A stretch of DNA of 64,000 nucleotides from Amycolatopsis nigrescens CSC17Ta-90 (lineage in GTDB: Bacteria > Actinomycetota > Actinomycetes > Mycobacteriales > Pseudonocardiaceae). The DNA lies in assembly GCF_000384315.1 (NCBI RefSeq), contig NZ_ARVW01000001.1:5022157-5086156 (forward strand), given 5' to 3'. The translations under genes and the position numbers were made by a program. How positions within the stretch are numbered: the first letter of the stretch is position 1; the number at the start of each line of letters is the position of its first letter. This document shows positions 17,496 through 24,748 of this stretch, one piece after another. The notes beneath the pieces are model-generated. The model saw nothing but the letters and a program-made list of their open reading frames with translations. It was not told the DNA's origin and ran no database searches.

Positions 17496-19013
17496 ATGAA
17501 CGTGCCGGGACCGACGAAGGCGGGGCGCCGCGAGTGGATCGGGCTGGCCGTGCTCACGCTGCCGCTGCTCGTGCTCGCGCTGGATGTGAGCGTGCTGTTC
17601 CTGGCCGCCCCGCGGCTGGGCGCTGATCTGCGGCCCAGCAGCACGGAACTGTTGTGGATCATGGACATCTACGGGTTCCTGATCGCCGGCTTCCTGATCA
17701 CCATGGGCACCCTCGGCGACCGGATCGGCCGGCGACGGCTGCTGGTGATCGGGGCCGTCGCCTTCGCCGCCGCGTCGCTGCTCGCGGCCTACGCCGGTTC
17801 ACCCGCGATGCTGATCGCGGCCCGTGCGGTGCTCGGCATTGCCGGCGCCACCCTGATGCCCTCCACGCTCGCCCTGATCAGCACCATGTTTCAGGATCCG
17901 GCGCAGCGCGGGGTCGCCATCGCGGTCTGGATGACCACCTTCTCGGCCGGCATCGCGGTGGGCCCGATCGTCGGCGGCGCCATGCTGGAGAACCTCTGGT
18001 GGGGCTCGGTGTTCCTGCTGGGCGTGCCGGTCATGGTGCTGCTGGCGGTACTGGCGCCGCGACTGCTGCCCGAGCACCGCGACCCGGGCGCGGGCAGGCT
18101 GGATCTGGTCAGCGTGGCCCTTTCGCTGGCCACGATCCTGCCGATCGTCTACGGCCTCAAGGAGATCGCCGGTACCGGACTGCACTGGCCGTCGGTGCTG
18201 GCGATCGCGGCGGGCCTGCTCTTCGGGGTGCTGTTCGTGCGCAGGCAGCGCACCCTGCCCGATCCGTTGGTCGACCTCCGCCTGTTCGGTGACCGCGCCT
18301 TCCGCGCCGGGCTGGCCCTGCTGCTGCTTGGCATCCTGGCGATCAACGGGGTCAACTTCCTGTTCCCCCAGTTCCTGCAACTGGTCGAGGGCCTTTCGCC
18401 GCTGCATGCCGGGTTGTGGATGATCCCGATCGCGCTGGCTTCGATCGTCGCGTCGATGGCGGCGCCGTTCCTGGCGCGACGGGTGCGCCCTGCCTACGTC
18501 ATCGCGGGCGGCGCGGTGCTCTCGATACTCGGTTTCCTGCTGGTCACTCAGGTGCAAAGCGTTGGGGGACTTGCCCTTCTGGTGGCCGCGGGGGTGGTGG
18601 TGATCATCGGCCTCAGCCCGATGGGCGTGCTGAGCACGGACCTGGTCGTCGGCGCGGCACCGCCGGAGAAGGCCGGATCGGCCGCGGCGATCTCGGAGAC
18701 CAGCGGCGAGTTCGGGGTGGGCCTCGGGGTGGCGGTCATCGGCAGCGTCGCCGCCGCGGCCTACCGCGGCGAGATGGCCGATGCGGATCTTCCGCCCGAG
18801 GTGGCCGTGGCCGGTCGCGAAAGCCTCAACAGCGCGGTGGCAGCGGCCGAACAGCTGCCACCCGCACTTCGCGGCGAGTTGCTGGAGCCCGCCAGGGAAG
18901 CCTTCACCACCGGGCTGAACCTAGCGGGCGCGGTCGGTGCCGTGCTGCTCGCCGGGCTGGCGCTGGTCGCCGCGACCTTCCTCCGGCACGTTCGCGCGAC
19001 CGGTGAAAGCTAG
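17496..19013 (+). CDS. MFS multidrug exporter, DHA2 (14-helix) family
   Basis: This 505-residue integral membrane protein has about 14 hydrophobic helices. Motif A in loop 2-3 is GTLGDRIGRRRLLVIG. Motif C in helix 5 is AGIAVGPIVGGAML, diagnostic of proton/drug antiporters. DHA2 relatives such as QacA, EmrB or SmvA export cationic or hydrophobic compounds. GTGCG-ATG 17496 follows GGGAGG. The stop overlaps the stop of the GntR gene on the other strand in a shared CTAG. The pair looks inserted into the catabolic block and need not share its pathway. Confidence 0.9.
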   Translation: MNVPGPTKAGRREWIGLAVLTLPLLVLALDVSVLFLAAPRLGADLRPSSTELLWIMDIYGFLIAGFLITMGTLGDRIGRRRLLVIGAVAFAAASLLAAYAGSPAMLIAARAVLGIAGATLMPSTLALISTMFQDPAQRGVAIAVWMTTFSAGIAVGPIVGGAMLENLWWGSVFLLGVPVMVLLAVLAPRLLPEHRDPGAGRLDLVSVALSLATILPIVYGLKEIAGTGLHWPSVLAIAAGLLFGVLFVRRQRTLPDPLVDLRLFGDRAFRAGLALLLLGILAINGVNFLFPQFLQLVEGLSPLHAGLWMIPIALASIVASMAAPFLARRVRPAYVIAGGAVLSILGFLLVTQVQSVGGLALLVAAGVVVIIGLSPMGVLSTDLVVGAAPPEKAGSAAAISETSGEFGVGLGVAVIGSVAAAAYRGEMADADLPPEVAVAGRESLNSAVAAAEQLPPALRGELLEPAREAFTTGLNLAGAVGAVLLAGLALVAATFLRHVRATGES

Positions 19014-19717
19014 GAACCGGCCACCGCGGGAGCGGCGCCGGAGTGCAGGCTGTTGCCAGGGGCGAGGCGCTGCACGGCGTCCTCCATATGGGCTTCCAGC
19101 AGGGTGAGCACGGCCTCCTCGTCGCCGGCGCGGATCGCGTCGATGATCTGGTTGTGCTCGGTGACCCGTTCCTCCACCGCCTGGTAGGTCCGTTGCAGCT
19201 CGGACAGGCACATCCTGGTCTCGATCAGCAGGGTGCGCGCCATCCGCACCAGCCGCGGGCTGCCGGACGCGGCGATCAGCGCCTCGTGGAACTTCAGGTC
19301 CGCTTCGGACAGTGCGGTCGGGTCGTCCTCGTCTGCCGCCGCGGCCATCGCCCGCACGGTCTCGTCCAGCTCCGCGGCCACCAGCTCCCGGTCGCCGCGC
19401 ATGATCCGGATCGCCGCCGCCCGCTCGACCGCGGAACGGGCCGAGTAGATGTCGTAGACGTCGCCGGGTTCGAGGTCGATCACGAACAGCCCGCGATGCC
19501 GCTCGCTGCGCAGCAAACCCTCGGAGACCAGCCGCTGCATGGCTTCCCGCAGCGGCCCGCGCGAGACCTGGAACTGGGCCGCCAGCTCGCTTTCGCCGAG
19601 CTGCGCCCCCGGCTGCAGCGAGCCGTTCATGATCGCGTCGCGCAGCTGGCGCGCGATGATGCCGGCGGTGGACTCACGGCTGACCGGCTCGATATCCGCC
19701 AACGGCATCTCAGGCAT
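19010..19717 (-). CDS. GntR-family regulator, FCD (FadR-like) subfamily
   Basis: About 235 residues. The N-terminal winged helix is LRDAIMNGSLQPGAQLGESELAAQFQVSRGPLREAMQRLVSEGLL, followed by an all-helical FCD ligand domain (EARxxxE-like SARSAVERAAA; KFHEALIAASGSPRLV; EHNQIIDAIRAGD). FCD domains bind small organic acids through a metal. ATG 19717, five bases after GGAG, is preferred over ATG 19750 or 19708. It overlaps the end of the racemase-like gene by 8 bp, so it is last in that transcript and probably autoregulated. It is the prime candidate for binding ATTGTTGACAAT, a palindrome of the shape FCD regulators use. Confidence 0.87.
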   Translation of the reverse strand: MPEMPLADIEPVSRESTAGIIARQLRDAIMNGSLQPGAQLGESELAAQFQVSRGPLREAMQRLVSEGLLRSERHRGLFVIDLEPGDVYDIYSARSAVERAAAIRIMRGDRELVAAELDETVRAMAAAADEDDPTALSEADLKFHEALIAASGSPRLVRMARTLLIETRMCLSELQRTYQAVEERVTEHNQIIDAIRAGDEEAVLTLLEAHMEDAVQRLAPGNSLHSGAAPAVAGS

Positions 19718-20426
19718 CCCTTCTCCGGAACAAAGCGCCCAGTGAGTCAACCGGAACGCTCTGTCCCGCCAGTCGCAACCCCTCCCAGATGGTGACCTGG
19801 TTGGCGGTGAGCACCGGCTTGCCGAGCCGCTGCTCGATCCGGTTCAGCACGCCGAGGGTGCGCATCGCGGTGTCCGGGACGAGCACCGCGTCGGCGTCGG
19901 GATGGTCGTGCGCGAGCGCGAGCTCGACCACCGCGTCCGCCGGCAGCCTGCCCACCTCGGCCGCCGTGTCGATGTCCTCGCTGGACATGGACACCACCTC
20001 GACCCCGCCGGCGCCGAGGAACTCCACGAACAGCTTGGCCACGTCGTCCGGGTAGCTCGCGGCCACCGAAACCCGACGTAGCCCCAGGGCCGCCGCCGCG
20101 CGGACGAAGGCGAACGACGTGCTCGACGCCGGCTTTCCGGCCGCCTCGGCCAGCTTCGCCACCTGCTCGGCCGCGCCGTCCCAGCGGTACACGAAACTGC
20201 CGCTGGTGCACGCCCACACCACCGCGTCCGGCTCGTGCTTCGCGAGCAGACGGGCCCCTTCGGCCAGCCGTTCCGGGCTGCCGAGGTCGAGCAGCTCGGG
20301 CACGGCGTGCAGGTCGGTGCCGTAGATGTGCTCCACCGGCAGCCGCACGCCGTCGAGCAGTCCTTCCGCGAGCGGGTAGTCGTCTTCCGCGGCGTGGTCG
20401 GGGTAGATGAGGCCGATCGTCGGCAT
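19710..20426 (-). CDS. Asp/Glu racemase-maleate isomerase superfamily protein, one catalytic cysteine missing
   Basis: The 238-residue protein has the two-lobed fold of aspartate/hydantoin racemases, maleate isomerase and arylmalonate decarboxylase. The first catalytic cysteine is present in VVWACTSGSF. The second site reads VLVPDTAMRTLG, where maleate isomerase has a cysteine. The end GKPVLTANQVTIWEGLRLAG is typical of maleate isomerases. With one cysteine, cis-trans isomerisation or racemisation by the two-base route is doubtful; a one-cysteine reaction is possible. GGGAGGA precedes ATG 20426. It overlaps the GntR gene. Confidence 0.82.
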   Translation of the reverse strand: MPTIGLIYPDHAAEDDYPLAEGLLDGVRLPVEHIYGTDLHAVPELLDLGSPERLAEGARLLAKHEPDAVVWACTSGSFVYRWDGAAEQVAKLAEAAGKPASSTSFAFVRAAAALGLRRVSVAASYPDDVAKLFVEFLGAGGVEVVSMSSEDIDTAAEVGRLPADAVVELALAHDHPDADAVLVPDTAMRTLGVLNRIEQRLGKPVLTANQVTIWEGLRLAGQSVPVDSLGALFRRRDA

Positions 20427-20461
20427 GGGGCGGTCCTCCCAGGAGAACGACGGAGACGAAG

Positions 20462-20473
20462 ATTGTTGACAAT
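20462..20473. promoter_or_regulatory. ATTGTTGACAAT operator (second copy)
   Basis: An identical 12-bp palindrome 36 bp upstream of the racemase-like/GntR transcript. On the minus strand, TAGGAT just upstream could serve as a -10, so the site would cover the start of transcription. Predicted autoregulation site. Confidence 0.58.
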
Positions 20474-20500
20474 CCTACTAGATGGCTACTAATCAGTCAC

Positions 20501-21241
20501 CTAGGAGACTTCCCGCAGCCAGCTCCCCTCGCCCACGACCGGCAGTTCCATCCGCTTCAGGCAGGCCCACATGGTGAGCTGGTTGGCGGTCAGCACCGGC
20601 TTGCCGAGGCGCTTCTCCAGCGGCCCGATCAGGTCGTAGGTGGGCAGGTTGGTGCAGCTGACGAAGATCGCCTCGGCGTCCGGATGGTCCGCGCTGAGGA
20701 TGCGCTCGGCGATCGTGCGGTAGCTGACCTTCCAGATCCCGCCGCCGAGGCCGAGGTGGTCGCTGGACACCGTCCGCACGCCCAGTTCCAGCAGGAAGGC
20801 GTGCAGGCTGCTGGTCAGGTCGGCGTCATACGGGGTGATCACCGAGACGCGTTCCAGGTTGAGCTGCTGCAGTACCTCGGCGAGCGCGCCGGAGGTGGTC
20901 ACCGCGTCCGGCGCGCCGGCGTCGCAGATCGCCTTGCACAGCGAGCGCTCGTAGTCCACGCCGTTCACGAAGCTGCCCGACGTGCACAGGTACGCCACCA
21001 CTTCGGGCTCCACGTGCAGCACGTCCCTGGTCGCGGCCGCGAGGTGCGCGCTGTTGCTGACCAGCTGCGCCATTTCCATGCTCACCGGCACCGGCTCGTA
21101 CGGTGTGCGGGCGAGATGCAGGGAGACCTCCATCGGCACCCAGCGCCAGAGCTCGCGCTCCAGGGCCAGGTCGAAGGGGGCGATCACGCCGATACCTCGT
21201 TGCGCGAGCGGCCCGTCGAAGTCCAGAAAATCCAAATCCAA
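20501..21241 (-). CDS. Asp/Glu racemase-maleate isomerase superfamily protein, both cysteines present
   Basis: The 246-residue paralogue of the preceding gene keeps both catalytic cysteines: VAYLCTSGSFVNG in the first lobe and AIFVSCTNLPTYDLI in the second. The same tail GKPVLTANQLTMWACLKRM is present. This pattern fits maleate cis-trans isomerase or an aspartate/hydantoin racemase. The two paralogues lie in tandem with separate promoters, each preceded by an ATTGTTGACAAT site. The start at 21241 lies 58 bp from the operator. Confidence 0.85.
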   Translation of the reverse strand: MDLDFLDFDGPLAQRGIGVIAPFDLALERELWRWVPMEVSLHLARTPYEPVPVSMEMAQLVSNSAHLAAATRDVLHVEPEVVAYLCTSGSFVNGVDYERSLCKAICDAGAPDAVTTSGALAEVLQQLNLERVSVITPYDADLTSSLHAFLLELGVRTVSSDHLGLGGGIWKVSYRTIAERILSADHPDAEAIFVSCTNLPTYDLIGPLEKRLGKPVLTANQLTMWACLKRMELPVVGEGSWLREVS

Positions 21242-21298
21242 GGCTCAGTCCCCAGGGTGCGGGTGAAGAAGGAGTGGCCTCCGGGGGTGCTTCCTCGG

Positions 21299-21331
21299 AT
21301 TGTTGACAATCATACGAGCGACTCCTAGCGT
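21299..21331 (+). promoter_or_regulatory. Promoter of the D-2-hydroxyacid dehydrogenase gene with third ATTGTTGACAAT operator
   Basis: The palindrome at 21299-21310 contains a perfect -35 TTGACA (21303-21308). After 17 bp, TAGCGT (21326-21331) fits the TAnnnT -10. Transcription would begin at about 21338, the first base of the GTG start, so the message is probably leaderless. No Shine-Dalgarno sequence is visible. The divergent racemase-like gene shares the operator. Confidence 0.58.
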
Positions 21332-21337
21332 GTCAAC

Positions 21338-22312
21338 GTGATCGATTCCCCGGTGCTCGCCGTGTTGCACGGCGACAAGCTTCCGCCGGACATGCGGCCC
21401 ATCGAAACCGCGGCAACGGTCCGTTACACCCGCGAAGAGGGGCTGGCCGAAGCCCTGCGCGGAGCCGACGCGCTCTTCGTCTATGACTTCCTTTCTACTG
21501 CGGTGCCGGCGGCGTGGCACGCCGCGGACCGGCTGCGCTGGCTGCACATCGCCAGCGCCGGCGTGGACCCGGTGCTGTTCCCGGAGCTGCGCGCGAGCGA
21601 CGTGGTGCTGACCAACTCGCGGGGAGTCTTCGACCATTCGATCGCCGAGTACGTGCTCGGCGTGGTCCTCGCCTTCGCCAAGGACTTCGCCCGCTCGCTC
21701 GACCTGCAGCGCGAGGGCAGCTGGCTGCACCGGGAGACCGAGCGGGTCACCGGCAAGCGCGCGCTCGTGCTGGGCACCGGGCCGATCGGCCAGGCCATCG
21801 CCGGCCTGCTGCGCGCCGCCGGGCTGCGGGTGGCCGGGGTTGGCCGCCGCGCCCGCGAGGACGACCCCGCGTTCGGCACGGTGTACGCGTCGGACGACCT
21901 CATCGAGCGGCTGCCGGACGCCGACTACGTGATCGCGGTGGCCCCGCTGACCGAGCAGACCAAGGGCATCTTCGACGCCCGCGCCTTCGCCGCGATGAAA
22001 CCCTCCGCGCGGTTCGTCAACGTGGGCCGCGGCGAGCTGGTGGTCACCGATGACCTGATCGGCGCGCTGCGCGACGGCGAGCTGGCCGGTGCCGCGCTGG
22101 ACGTGTTCGACACCGAGCCGCTGCCCGCGAATAGTCCACTGTGGACAATGAAGAACGTGTTGATCTCCCCGCACATGTCCGGTGACTTCGTCGGCTGGCG
22201 GAACACGCTGGTCGAGGTCTTCGCGGACAACTTTCACCGGTGGCGTGCGGGCGCCGAGCTTCGTAATGTCGTGGACAAGCAACTGGGGTACGTGCCGTCC
22301 CCGGTGCGATGA
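21338..22312 (+). CDS. D-isomer-specific 2-hydroxyacid dehydrogenase
   Basis: This 324-residue NAD(P)-linked enzyme has a Rossmann motif LGTGPIGQAIAGLLRAAG near 147-164. The catalytic set is Arg in FVNVGRGELV, Glu in DVFDTEPLP and His in LISPHMSGD. It should interconvert a 2-oxo acid and a D-2-hydroxy acid, a logical partner for the GlcD-like oxidase in the block. GTG 21338 coincides with the predicted transcription start. An amidase gene follows after 55 bp on the same strand. Confidence 0.87.
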   Translation: MIDSPVLAVLHGDKLPPDMRPIETAATVRYTREEGLAEALRGADALFVYDFLSTAVPAAWHAADRLRWLHIASAGVDPVLFPELRASDVVLTNSRGVFDHSIAEYVLGVVLAFAKDFARSLDLQREGSWLHRETERVTGKRALVLGTGPIGQAIAGLLRAAGLRVAGVGRRAREDDPAFGTVYASDDLIERLPDADYVIAVAPLTEQTKGIFDARAFAAMKPSARFVNVGRGELVVTDDLIGALRDGELAGAALDVFDTEPLPANSPLWTMKNVLISPHMSGDFVGWRNTLVEVFADNFHRWRAGAELRNVVDKQLGYVPSPVR

Positions 22313-22367
22313 ACCAGGCATCCCGCGCCGGCCAGGAGTGGGAGGCATTTCGGCTCCAAGGAGGAAC

Positions 22368-23780
22368 ATGGCCGCGAACACCAGCACCCTGTTGACGGCG
22401 AGCGAGCTCGTCGCCGCCTACTCCACCGGGGAGCTGTCGCCGGTGGAAGCGACCAGGGCCGCGCTGCGCGCCATCGAGGAGCACGACGGGGACTACAACG
22501 CGTACTGCCTCGTCGATGCCGAATCCGCGCTGGGACAGGCGAAGGTCTCCGAGGCGCGCTGGCGCGACGGCCATCCGGTCGGCTGGCTGGACGGGGTGCC
22601 CACCTCGATCAAGGACATGTTCCTCACCCAGGGCTGGCCGACCCTGCGCGGCTCGAAGTGCATCGACCCGGACCAGCCGTGGGAGGTGGACAGCCCGGTC
22701 ACCGCGCGGCTGCGGGAGAACGGCCTGGTGCTGCTCGGCAAGACCACTACCCCGGAACTGGGCTGGAAGGGCGTCACGGACAACCCGCTGACCGGGATCA
22801 CCCGCAACCCGTGGGACCCCGCGCTCACCGCCGGCGGCTCGAGCGGTGGCAGCGCGGCCGCGGTCGCGGCCGGGATGGGCGAGCTGTCGGTGGGCACCGA
22901 CGGCGGCGGCTCGGTCCGGATTCCCGCTTCGTTCTGCGGAATCGTCGGTTTCAAGCCGACGTACGGACGGATCCCGCTGTATCCGGCGAGCCCGTTCGGC
23001 GCGCTCGCGCACGCCGGGCCGATGGCGCGTTCGGTGGACGACGTGGCGCTGCTGCTGGACGTGCTCGCGCTGCCGGACGTCCGCGACCCTGGCGCGATGC
23101 CGCCTTCGGTCGGCACCTTCCGCGAGGCGGTCCGCCGGGACGTGCGCGGGCTGAACGCGGCGTTCTCCCCGCGGCTCGGTTATGTGGACGTCGACCCGGA
23201 GGTGGCGCAGATCGTGGCCGCCCTGGTGGCGGCGCTGGCCGACGCCGGGCTGCACATCGAGGAGACGGACCCCGGTTTCGCGGACCCGAAGGACGCCTTC
23301 GACGTGCTGTGGTCCACCGGTGCCGCGAAGTGGTTGGACACCTTCCCCGACGGTTCCGCGGAACGGATCGACCCCGGTTTGCGGGAGGTGTGGGAGCAGG
23401 GGCTGACCTACTCGGCCGCCGACTACCTCGCCGCGAACGCCGAGCGTGCCGCGCTGGGCATCCTGATGGGCGAGTTCCACACCCGGCACGACGTGCTGAT
23501 CACGCCCACCATGCCGATCGCCCCGTTCGAGGCCGGGGTGGACGTGCCGCCGGGCAGCGGCATGCGGAGCTGGCCGGAGTGGACCAGGTTCAGCTACCCG
23601 TTCAACATGACCCAGCAGCCGGCGATCAGCGTGCCGGCCGGGTTCACCTCCGCCGGGCTGCCGGTCGGCCTGCAGATCGTCGGCCCGCGGCACTCCGACG
23701 ACCTGGTGCTCGCGGTGGCCAAGCTGGTCGAGGAGATCCAGCCCTGGCCCACCGACCGCCCCGCCGCACCGAGGGGTTAG
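22368..23780 (+). CDS. Amidase (amidase signature family)
   Basis: ATG 22368 follows AAGGAGG and gives 470 residues, the usual family length; the frame is open further upstream without a better start. The Ser-Ser-Lys triad is complete: Lys82 in TSIKDMF, cis-Ser158 in GGSSGGSAAA and nucleophile Ser182 in GTDGGGSVRIPAS. It hydrolyses an amide to acid and ammonia. Its position behind the D-hydroxyacid dehydrogenase suggests that it opens the pathway by deamidating the substrate. Substrate not identifiable. Confidence 0.9.
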   Translation: MAANTSTLLTASELVAAYSTGELSPVEATRAALRAIEEHDGDYNAYCLVDAESALGQAKVSEARWRDGHPVGWLDGVPTSIKDMFLTQGWPTLRGSKCIDPDQPWEVDSPVTARLRENGLVLLGKTTTPELGWKGVTDNPLTGITRNPWDPALTAGGSSGGSAAAVAAGMGELSVGTDGGGSVRIPASFCGIVGFKPTYGRIPLYPASPFGALAHAGPMARSVDDVALLLDVLALPDVRDPGAMPPSVGTFREAVRRDVRGLNAAFSPRLGYVDVDPEVAQIVAALVAALADAGLHIEETDPGFADPKDAFDVLWSTGAAKWLDTFPDGSAERIDPGLREVWEQGLTYSAADYLAANAERAALGILMGEFHTRHDVLITPTMPIAPFEAGVDVPPGSGMRSWPEWTRFSYPFNMTQQPAISVPAGFTSAGLPVGLQIVGPRHSDDLVLAVAKLVEEIQPWPTDRPAAPRG

Positions 23781-23806
23781 CGAGCAGGTACCTGATTTGG
23801 TACCTT
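23777..23806 (+). promoter_or_regulatory. Antitoxin-toxin promoter with GGTACC operator
   Basis: Two GGTACC palindromes (23787-23792 and 23799-23804), 12 bp apart, form the larger palindrome AGGTACC-tgatttg-GTACCTT. TACCTT (23801-23806) is a TAnnnT -10, and TTAGCG (23777-23782) lies 18 bp upstream. Transcription would start at about 23813, the A of the antitoxin ATG. Autoregulation by the antitoxin is inferred. Confidence 0.5.
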
Positions 23807-23812
23807 AGAGGT

Positions 23813-24013
23813 ATGACGGCGTTGAACCTGCAGTTCACCGACGAGGAGATGGCGGACTTGCGTGCGGCTGCCGAGCGCGAAGGCAAGTCCTTGAAGGCGG
23901 TTGCCCATCACGCTGTGGTGACCGCGGTTTCTTCGCGCAAACATCTTGTCGAACAAGCGGCGGCCAGGATCGCCCTGATCAGTGGTGAGCTGAACGAGCG
24001 TCTGGCCAAGTAG
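23813..24013 (+). CDS. Small antitoxin, partner of Doc toxin
   Basis: The 66-residue protein starts MTALNLQFTDEEMADLRAAA, then an amphipathic segment EGKSLKAVAHHAVVTAV resembling a ribbon-helix-helix DNA-binding unit. The C-terminal helix (QAAARIALISGELNERLAK) is the part likely to occupy the toxin active site. The TAG stop overlaps the toxin GTG start by one base (TAGTG), giving tight translational coupling. It is not a clear Phd by sequence; the call rests on size, RHH-like pattern and context. Confidence 0.75.
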   Translation: MTALNLQFTDEEMADLRAAAEREGKSLKAVAHHAVVTAVSSRKHLVEQAAARIALISGELNERLAK

Positions 24014-24396
24014 TGGCTCCGTACTACCTCGATGTCGAGGATGTGCTCACCGCTGCTCGTCACGCCGCGGGAGCCGTGGTCGAAGTCCGCGATTTCGGGT
24101 TGCTCGCCGCCGCGGTGGCACGGCCCGAGACCACAGTCTTCGGTCAGGACGCGTACCCGGATCTGTTCACCAAGGCCGCGGCCTTGCTGCATTCGCTGGT
24201 GCGCAACCACGGCTTGATCGACGGGAACAAACGTGCTGCCTGGGCGGCAGCGTGGGTCTTTCTCGAAGTCAACGGTGAGCGACTGGGAGAGTCGCTTGAT
24301 GTGGACTCGGCAGAGGAACTGGTGCTGGCCGCCGCCAAAGGCGAGATAGAGGTCGCGGAGATCGCGGCCGGGCTGAAGCGTTTCGCCGCCGGCTAG
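24013..24396 (+). CDS. doc: Doc-type Fic-fold toxin
   Basis: The 127-residue protein has the Doc length. Its active-site loop is HGLIDGNKR at residues 66-74, matching HxFxxANKR of Doc kinases with Leu for Phe and Gly for Ala. Doc proteins phosphorylate elongation factor Tu and stop translation; the GNK form, not GNGR, argues against an AMPylating Fic enzyme. N-terminal helices and the downstream WAAAWVFLEVNG and ESLDVDSAEELVLAAA segments also fit. Cotranscribed with the antitoxin. Confidence 0.87.
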   Translation: MAPYYLDVEDVLTAARHAAGAVVEVRDFGLLAAAVARPETTVFGQDAYPDLFTKAAALLHSLVRNHGLIDGNKRAAWAAAWVFLEVNGERLGESLDVDSAEELVLAAAKGEIEVAEIAAGLKRFAAG

Positions 24397-24407
24397 CGCT
24401 GTACTGC

Positions 24408-24512
24408 GCGCAACTCGCGGACACGAGTGCACAGGCCGCGGACACGCGCGGGATCCGGCACCGCAACCGGCGTGTCCGCGCCTTATGCACCCGTGTCCGC
24501 ACTCGGCGCGCG
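24408..24512. terminator. Nested inverted repeat after the toxin gene
   Basis: CGCGGACACG occurs twice on the left (near 24415 and 24437) and CGTGTCCGC twice on the right (24471 and about 24492), giving nested arms with TGCAC flanks. It lies between the convergent doc gene and the gene remnant on the other strand. It has a different sequence from the two main hairpin families. Terminator function is likely. Confidence 0.5.
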
Positions 24513-24532
24513 TGTGCGTCGACCACCCTGGG

Positions 24533-24745
24533 TCAGCCGCGGGTGGCGCCGTGTGGCCAGAGCACCGTGACCGGGGTGCCGCGGTCGCGGGCGGCGGCCA
24601 CCACGTCGGCGGTGCCACCGTAGCCACGCGCGGGTTTCCCGGTCCCATACGGCCAATAGCTCGTCGGCTTGCTCGATCATGCGCACGCTGGCGTCCATGT
24701 GCGCCGCCGAGTCGGACTCAAGATGATCGAAGTTACGTGCTGTGC
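24533..24745 (-). pseudogene. Frameshifted C-terminal remnant of a conserved actinobacterial protein
   Basis: Reading from about 24745 leftward gives NFDHLESDSAAHMDASVRM, then IEQADELLAVWD. One extra C near 24642 breaks the frame; removing it restores GKPARGYGGTADVVAAARD and RGTPVTVLWPHGATRG before a TGA at 24535-24533. This tail (ADELLAVWDG...GGTADVVA...VTVLWPxGA) is a hallmark of a small Rossmann-like (SLOG/TIR-like) family common in actinomycetes. The N-terminal half is missing, replaced by the XRE-TPR gene whose stop abuts it. The 24397-24748 gap otherwise holds only the inverted repeat. Confidence 0.65.
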
Positions 24746-24748
24746 TGC

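Noticed and set aside
24269..24526. Small minus-strand frame over the doc 3' end
   Set aside because: It translates the nested inverted repeat and lacks domain, ribosome site or conserved context.
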